Shown here piece after piece: positions 59,221-64,000 of a stretch of 64,000 bases of DNA (position 1 is its first letter; each line of letters starts with the position of its first letter). The DNA comes from UBA7703 sp034926785 (GTDB taxonomy: Bacteria; Bacillota; Clostridia; Christensenellales; CAG-138), in contig JAYFQU010000001.1 of NCBI GenBank assembly GCA_034926785.1, positions 1 through 64,000 of the forward strand. Reading direction: 5' to 3'. The position numbers were made by a program, and so were the translations under genes. The notes under the pieces were generated by a model. It saw nothing but the letters and a program-made list of their open reading frames with translations. It did not search any database and was not told the origin of the DNA.

Positions 59221-59729
59221 ACGAGCTGCCCGAATTTCTTGGCGATGCGTTTTCAAAAGCCGACCGCATCTGCATCCTCGGCGTCGGCACGGAGCTCTGC
59301 CATGACGACGCGGCCGGACTGCTGCTTGTTGAGCAGCTCTCCGCGCGCATCCCGCTGCCCCTCGGCGAGGCGGGCGAACGGCTCCTGCTCGTCAGCGGCG
59401 GCCCTGCGCCGGAGAACTTCTCCGGCCTGATCCGCACATTTTCGCCGGAGTTGATCGTCGTGGTGGATGCGGCCTATCTGGAACTACCCGCAGGTTCCCT
59501 CCAGATTCTGCCGGAGGAGCGGGCGGCGGGCCTGTCGTTTTCCACGCATATGCTGCCGCTTCCCATGCTGCTAAGCTATCTCAAGCTCGCCTGCGGCTGC
59601 CAAACGTGCTTGATCGGCATTCAGCCCGCTACGACGGAGCAGGGCATCGGCGTTTCCGAACGCGTGTTGGAAGGCGTGTCTCTGCTGACGGATATTCTGG
59701 CGCAAGCGCTGGAAGCCAAACCAAAATAA
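59217..59729 (+). CDS. Hydrogenase maturation protease (HycI family)
   Basis: A 170-residue endopeptidase that removes the C-terminal extension of the large subunit. GVGTELCHDDAAG, VVVDAAYLE and SFSTHMLPL hold the three metal-sensing ligands (Asp, Asp and His). It starts with GTG overlapping the stop codon of the ferredoxin subunit. Its presence supports maturation of the NiFe centre by the HypCDEF pathway encoded upstream. It is the last gene of the operon and is followed by repeat copy B. Confidence 0.92.
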   Translation: MNELPEFLGDAFSKADRICILGVGTELCHDDAAGLLLVEQLSARIPLPLGEAGERLLLVSGGPAPENFSGLIRTFSPELIVVVDAAYLELPAGSLQILPEERAAGLSFSTHMLPLPMLLSYLKLACGCQTCLIGIQPATTEQGIGVSERVLEGVSLLTDILAQALEAKPK

Positions 59730-59746
59730 TCTGCATAGCTCAAACA

Positions 59747-59776
59747 ACAGCCCCGAACCGTTTGGTTCGGGGCTGT
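59747..59776 (-). terminator. Terminator hairpin, distal copy, locus B
   Basis: ACAGCCCCGAACC (59747-59759) pairs with GGTTCGGGGCTGT (59764-59776) around GTTT. On the minus strand it is followed by TGTTTG, a modest T-rich tail. Identical over 29 bases (59748-59776) to the copy at 59975-60003. Confidence 0.75.
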
Positions 59777-59974
59777 CCAGTCTGGCAAAAAAGTCCCGGG
59801 ATTGTTAAGGGCCGCAGCCCTTAACCCATCGATTCCGGCTGCGGTGGCTTTGCCGCCGCGACGGATCGCCCGGAATCGGGCGATTTCTTCGCAGCTCTTT
59901 GCCGTTCGGAGTCCGGAGGACGAGAGGCAAAGAGCGGTTACCCCGTCAAAAAACTCGTTTTTTGGCGGCTTTAG
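59777..59974. repeat. Structured dispersed repeat, copy B (core 59787-59967)
   Basis: 181-bp core, same orientation as copy A relative to the plus strand and, as there, downstream of a minus-strand gene. Ten transitions and no indels distinguish it from copy A. In the stems three changes preserve pairing as G-U pairs (the GCGGTGGC, GTTAAGGG and GTCAAAAAAC stems). It sits between the protease gene and the TrkA gene, bounded by two identical terminator hairpins. Confidence 0.9.
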
Positions 59975-60003
59975 CAGCCCCGAACCGTTTGGTTCGGGGC
60001 TGT
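59975..60003 (-). terminator. Terminator hairpin, gene-proximal copy, locus B
   Basis: CAGCCCCGAACC (59975-59986) pairs with GGTTCGGGGCTG (59991-60002). It lies about 17 bases past the stop codon of the TrkA gene (minus strand) but is followed there by CTAAAGCC, not a T-run. Confidence 0.7.
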
Positions 60004-60019
60004 TGCGCATACGATTTGC

Positions 60020-60679
60020 TTATTTGAAGAGCGCATTGAGTTTCTGCTGGGACGATTCATCCGCAAAGGCAAGCACAACATCGCCAACGCCAATCATCGT
60101 ATCTCCATGCGGAATCAGCGTTTTCTCACCCTGATAGACCGCGATGAGCACCGCCTGCTCCGGCAGGGAAATCTCTCGAATCGGCTTACCCGCTGCTGCC
60201 GCTGTTTCGCTGACCTTGAATTGCACGATGGAATAGGTGCCGCGGCTGATCTTCATCAGCGTGAGCATAGCAACCTGGTTCATCTCCTCGACTACGAGGT
60301 GCGCCAGCAGATCGGCCTGATTGATTGCGACATCCACGCCCATCCCGGCGTTGAACAGCCAGGCATTCTTCGGGTTGTTGACCCGCGCGATCACGCGGGG
60401 AACATCAAACTCAAATCGCGCGATGGTTGCGGCAACGAGATTTGTCTCGTCCGCGCCCGTCACGGCGGCCAACACGTCCGCCTTGTCAATGCCCGCCTGC
60501 TCCAGAATGTTGGGGTCGGTGCCGTTCCCAAAGAGAATATTCTTCTCGGGAATCTCACGCTTTAGTTTGATATAAACCGGCTCGCGGTTTTCAATCACCG
60601 TAACTTCACACTTGTTGGAGAGCAGAATATTCGCGATATACGCGCCCGTCTGTCCGCCGCCGATGATGATGACTTTCAT
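60020..60679 (-). CDS. TrkA-type potassium uptake regulator 1
   Basis: A 219-residue protein with an RCK_N Rossmann domain (VIIIGGGQTGAYIANIL near the start, acidic VIENREP at the strand 2 end, LFGNGTDPNILEQAGI) and an RCK_C domain from about 140. These bind NAD(H) or c-di-AMP/ATP and gate potassium channels. A second homologous gene lies immediately upstream. The ATG at 60679 is chosen with GAGGGGG upstream. Confidence 0.9.
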   Translation of the reverse strand: MKVIIIGGGQTGAYIANILLSNKCEVTVIENREPVYIKLKREIPEKNILFGNGTDPNILEQAGIDKADVLAAVTGADETNLVAATIARFEFDVPRVIARVNNPKNAWLFNAGMGVDVAINQADLLAHLVVEEMNQVAMLTLMKISRGTYSIVQFKVSETAAAAGKPIREISLPEQAVLIAVYQGEKTLIPHGDTMIGVGDVVLAFADESSQQKLNALFK

Positions 60680-60697
60680 ATGATCCATCCCCCTCAC

Positions 60698-61348
60698 TTA
60701 CAGAAGGCCAAGCACATGCTTGAACTTTTTTGCCGATGTTCCCAGCACGGAGCAATAGATTACATCGCCCTTTTGCAGCTGGGTGCCGAGCGTCGGCAAA
60801 AACGTTTGATTGTGCCGGCTGACGGCAACCACGTGGAACTCGCCAACCACCGTCAGGTCGGTAACCTTTTTGCCCACGAGCAGCTCGGTCGTTTCGACGC
60901 GGATGATATCCACGCCGCCGTTGCCGAGCGCGGTCACCACATCCAGCTGATCGTAGCTCAGCAGCTCGATGGCGTGGCGTACGCCCCATTCCGTCGCGGA
61001 GATGGTCTGTATGCCAAGCGAACGATAGATCTCCGCTTTGCGCGGGTCATAGAGGCGGCTGATGACGCGCGGCACACGATAGGTGTTACGCGAGATGCGG
61101 CCGATGAGCGCGTTGGTCTCGTCGCTCTTGGTGCAGGCGACGATGGCGTCCGTACGCTCGATTCCCGCCTGTTCCAAAATCTGCTTGTCAAACGCAACGC
61201 CGACGATGGTTTCCCCCTTAAACCCTTTTCCAAGCATGGAAAACTCCTCCGTCGAGGCGCCGACAACCGTCACCGTGTGACCTTTCTTGACCAATTCCAA
61301 CGCAAGGCCGGACCCCATCTTGCCGCAGCCGACAACGATCACTTTCAT
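60698..61348 (-). CDS. TrkA-type potassium uptake regulator 2
   Basis: A 216-residue paralogue: VIVVGCGKMGSGLALELVKKG, VVGASTEEFSML, GVAFDKQILEQAGI and a C-terminal RCK_C domain. The two TrkA genes probably form one hetero-oligomeric ring on a TrkH/KtrB-type channel encoded elsewhere, as none is visible here. It overlaps the ATPase gene by 4 bases, so the three genes are one operon. Confidence 0.9.
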   Translation of the reverse strand: MKVIVVGCGKMGSGLALELVKKGHTVTVVGASTEEFSMLGKGFKGETIVGVAFDKQILEQAGIERTDAIVACTKSDETNALIGRISRNTYRVPRVISRLYDPRKAEIYRSLGIQTISATEWGVRHAIELLSYDQLDVVTALGNGGVDIIRVETTELLVGKKVTDLTVVGEFHVVAVSRHNQTFLPTLGTQLQKGDVIYCSVLGTSAKKFKHVLGLL

Positions 61349-64000
61349 AGCGACCGCCCTCCTTTACGATTTTTTGCCAAACGAGTCAAATATTTACGCA
61401 GCTCTTCCAGCAGCAGAATCGGGAACGGCAGAATGACCAGCAACGCCCAATCCGTCAATGCAAGAGGCGCGGTGTTAAAGATACCCTGTAAAAACGGCAC
61501 ATAGCTCAGCGCACAAATCAGCGCGAGTTCCACCGCAATGCCAAGAAGCACGCGCTTGTTGCTGAACAGGCCGACGGAGAACACGCTCTCGCGTTCCGTG
61601 CGGCAGTTGAGCACCGCGCCAATCTGGCAGAACACAATGGAAGCCAGCGTCATAGTCGTCGCCTGGCGATAGACCAGCCCCGCCGCCGCGAGAGGCACGC
61701 CCGGCCAGCCATGCACCCAGTTGGCGTAGAAGTAGGCCGCCATGCAGATCACGCCCTCCATCATGCCATACCAGAGGAAGGCCTTTATAAACAGTTTACC
61801 ATTGAGCAGCCTGCTCTTCAAGGAGCGCGGCGGCTGATCCATAATTCCCTTTTCCGGCAGCTCGGTTCCGAGGCCGAGCGCCGGCATCATATCCGTTCCG
61901 AGGTCGATGCTGAGAATCTGCATGACCGTCAGCGGAAGCGGAATACCGCCTCTTGAGAAGAGGAACGCCGCGGAAGGCACCGCCTCGGGCATGTTGCTGT
62001 TGAGGATATAGAGGATGAACTTGCGAATGTTGCTGTAGACCGCGCGCCCTTCCTCAATCGCGCGAACAATCGAGGCAAAGTTATCGTCCGTCAGGATCAT
62101 GTCCGCCGCTTCCTTCGCCACATCCGTGCCGGAGATGCCCATCGCGACGCCGATATCCGCCTTTTTCAGCGCGGGCGCGTCGTTGACACCGTCACCGGTG
62201 ACGGCAACCACATGTCCCATCTCCTGGAGCGCACAGACCACGCGATATTTCTGCTCCGGCGCGACGCGGGCAAAGATGACCTCATCCTTCAACGCAAGCT
62301 TGAGGTCTTCTTCCGAAATCGCCTCGAGTTCCATGCCGGAGATTACGCGCGGATGTTCGCCCTGCACAATGCCGATGCGCTTTGCAATGCTCTCGGCGGT
62401 CAGGCCATAGTCCCCCGTAATCATGATGATGCGGATGTTCGCCCGATGGCAGAGCTTCACCGCATCCGCCACCTCCGGCCGCGGCGGATCCGCCATGACC
62501 GTGAGCCCAAGGAAGGTCATCTCCTGCTCAATCAGTTCCGGCGTATAGGCGCTCATCGACGCAGGCAGATTCATCTCCTTCGTCAGATAGCGGCAGGCAA
62601 CCGCAATCACGCGAAGACCATTTCTTGCATAGCGGTCGTTTTCCGCCATGATCTCATCCCGCTGCGCCTGCGTCAGCGGCAGTATTTCGCCGTTTGCCGA
62701 CATGGTGCTGCTCAGTTCCAGCACCTCTTTCGGCGCACCCTTGATATAGGCCACGCGGCGCGCGCCCTGCACCGGCTGCTCCAACGCGTGGATGGTGGTC
62801 ATTCGCTTTCTGCGGCTGTCAAATGGCAGCTCGCGCACACGCGGCATGCTCCTGGACACCGCCTCATAGTTCAACCCCGCCTTTTCGGCAACCACGCCGA
62901 GGCAGGCTTCCGTTGGGTCGCCGAGCACGGTATAGCGATCGGAGCCCGGTTCCGGCGGCACGACGCGCGCGTTACTGCAGAGCGCCGCCGCGGTCAGCAG
63001 CATCCGTAAATCCCCGTCGTCCGCGACGGTGATCCTCTGTTCACCGTGATAGATGTCGCCTTTGGGTGCGTAGCCAAGCCCGGTTACGGTGAGTTCCCGC
63101 CCCGGCAGCCAGAGGTTGTTGACGGTCATCTCATTCTGCGTGAGCGTGCCCGTCTTATCCGAGCAGATTACGGTCGTGCAGCCGAGCGTTTCCACAGCGG
63201 AAAGGCGCTTCACCAGCGCGTGCTCTTTGACCATACGCTGCACCGCCATCGCGAGCGCGAGTGTAACGGTCGGCAGCAACCCCTCCGGAATAAATGCGAC
63301 AATCATGCCCAGCGCAAAGATAAAGCTCTTCGCGACCGGATCATGTACCAGAAATACCGACGCAAGAAAGAACAGCACACCCGCGCTGACCGCCATGGCG
63401 GAGACCTGCTTGGTGACCCGGTCCAGCTCCTTCTGCAAGGGGCTCTTCTCTTCTTTTAAAGCTTGGGTAAGTTTTGCGATTTTGCCAAACTCGGTCTGCA
63501 TCGCGGTTGCGATGACGACGGCCTTTGCCGTGCCGCTGGCGACGCTTGTCCCGGCAAACACGAGGTTTGGCACCTCGGAGCGGGAGAGATCTTCGCGCAG
63601 AACCGCCTCGTGCGTCTTGCGCACGGGGTTGGATTCACCCGTCAGCGTGCTCTGATTCACCTGAAAGTCGCTGGTTTCAATCAATCTCGCGTCCGCGGAG
63701 ATCTTGTCGCCCTCGCTGAGCAGCATAACGTCGCCCGGAACAAGGTTTTCCGCCAGAATACGCTCCTCCGCGCCGTTCCGAATCACGCGCGCATAGGAGG
63801 GCAGCATGTTGCGCAGCGCCTCCGTGGCTTTCCCCGCGCGAAATTCCTGCCAGAAGCTGAATACGCCGTTGATGACGTTGACCAGCCAGATGGCAACCGC
63901 GAGCTCCACCATATTGGCAAAGAATGCGATAATACCACCAACCCAAAGCAAAATTGCCATTAGGCTGACAAAATTTCCCAAAAAAGTGAGAATGACCGGT
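61345..64000 (-). CDS. P-type cation ATPase, P2C (Na,K-ATPase-like), 5' end beyond the window
   Basis: 884 codons are visible and the frame is open to the window edge, so the N-terminus is missing. Phosphorylation site CSDKTGTLT, hinge TGDGVNDAPALKKADIG and TGES actuator loop (LTGESNPV) are present. Helix 4 reads FIPEGLLPTVTLALAMAV and helices 5-6 have NMPEAVP and SIDLGTDMMPALGLG; the PEGLL and IDLGTDM motifs are those of Na,K/H,K-type pumps rather than Ca2+ pumps. It should move a monovalent cation. Its operon with two TrkA genes supports a link to potassium or sodium balance. Confidence 0.9.
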   Translation of the reverse strand, partial: PVILTFLGNFVSLMAILLWVGGIIAFFANMVELAVAIWLVNVINGVFSFWQEFRAGKATEALRNMLPSYARVIRNGAEERILAENLVPGDVMLLSEGDKISADARLIETSDFQVNQSTLTGESNPVRKTHEAVLREDLSRSEVPNLVFAGTSVASGTAKAVVIATAMQTEFGKIAKLTQALKEEKSPLQKELDRVTKQVSAMAVSAGVLFFLASVFLVHDPVAKSFIFALGMIVAFIPEGLLPTVTLALAMAVQRMVKEHALVKRLSAVETLGCTTVICSDKTGTLTQNEMTVNNLWLPGRELTVTGLGYAPKGDIYHGEQRITVADDGDLRMLLTAAALCSNARVVPPEPGSDRYTVLGDPTEACLGVVAEKAGLNYEAVSRSMPRVRELPFDSRRKRMTTIHALEQPVQGARRVAYIKGAPKEVLELSSTMSANGEILPLTQAQRDEIMAENDRYARNGLRVIAVACRYLTKEMNLPASMSAYTPELIEQEMTFLGLTVMADPPRPEVADAVKLCHRANIRIIMITGDYGLTAESIAKRIGIVQGEHPRVISGMELEAISEEDLKLALKDEVIFARVAPEQKYRVVCALQEMGHVVAVTGDGVNDAPALKKADIGVAMGISGTDVAKEAADMILTDDNFASIVRAIEEGRAVYSNIRKFILYILNSNMPEAVPSAAFLFSRGGIPLPLTVMQILSIDLGTDMMPALGLGTELPEKGIMDQPPRSLKSRLLNGKLFIKAFLWYGMMEGVICMAAYFYANWVHGWPGVPLAAAGLVYRQATTMTLASIVFCQIGAVLNCRTERESVFSVGLFSNKRVLLGIAVELALICALSYVPFLQGIFNTAPLALTDWALLVILPFPILLLEELRKYLTRLAKNRKGGRSL

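Noticed and set aside
49741..59729. Respiratory complex I (NADH or F420H2 dehydrogenase)
   Set aside because: The large subunit has both CxxC nickel motifs, a maturation protease is present, and no NuoEFG genes occur.
1..64000. CRISPR array, tRNA or rRNA genes
   Set aside because: No evenly spaced short repeats and no recognisable tRNA or rRNA sequence were found by reading.

Overview
The window looks like a chromosome segment of a strictly anaerobic Clostridia-type Firmicute, possibly an uncultured lineage. The evidence is AAGGAGG-like ribosome binding sites, YesM/YesN-type two-component genes, a single-polypeptide PurL, a split PurH (stand-alone AICAR formyltransferase plus a PurO-type IMP cyclohydrolase), an ArsR/Acr3 arsenic operon and an energy-converting group 4 [NiFe] hydrogenase. 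No rRNA, tRNA, CRISPR array or prophage was recognised. Most coding density is ordinary chromosomal; the accessory signals are a partial insertion-sequence-like end at the left edge and a two-copy structured repeat.

Layout. 1-190: edge of a possible transposase gene and a terminator. 230-1171: polyprenol-linked glycosyltransferase. 1527-11481 (minus): a beta-glucan disaccharide utilisation locus with a GH94 phosphorylase, YesM/YesN two-component system, sugar ABC importer and phosphohexomutase, so that imported disaccharide is phosphorolysed to glucose-1-P and then converted to glucose-6-P. 11741-13796: OmpR/HAMP two-component pair. 14080-20056: single genes (diguanylate cyclase, CorA, DUF6440, TIGR04076, DUF1003, RibD-like reductase, PpnP, YjjG-like phosphatase). 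20174-31442 (minus): purECFMN-purO-purH'-purDL, preceded by a GntR/UTRA regulator with an operator-like palindrome over its own start site. 32381-33364: a broken carA joined to the 3' end of dapF. 33717-34106: an Hpt-like protein without the phospho-accepting histidine. 34454-38969 (minus): arsenic operon (arsR, ArsP-like permease, Cys-rich thioredoxin, Acr3, CoA-disulfide reductase/rhodanese). 39389-42473: MFS transporter, then a MerR regulator divergent from an iron alcohol dehydrogenase with a classical 19-bp-spacer MerR promoter. 42672-44708: U32 protein. 44779-49326: hypFCDE. 49741-59729: a 12-gene group 4 [NiFe] hydrogenase operon that contains the full complex I-like membrane set (A, H, J, K and three L/M/N-type antiporter subunits) plus B, C, D, I and a maturation protease. 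60020-64000 (minus): a P2C (Na,K-ATPase-like) P-type ATPase followed by two TrkA-type potassium regulators.

The most unusual signal is a 181-bp repeat present twice (39100-39280 and 59787-59967) with no indels and ten differences, all transitions, several of which preserve base pairing in predicted hairpins. Each copy is sandwiched between two copies of a locus-specific terminator hairpin; the hairpin differs between the loci but is duplicated within each. In both places the gene-proximal hairpin has lost its T-tract and the distal one keeps it. This suggests a small mobile or structured-RNA element that targets intrinsic terminators and duplicates the hairpin.
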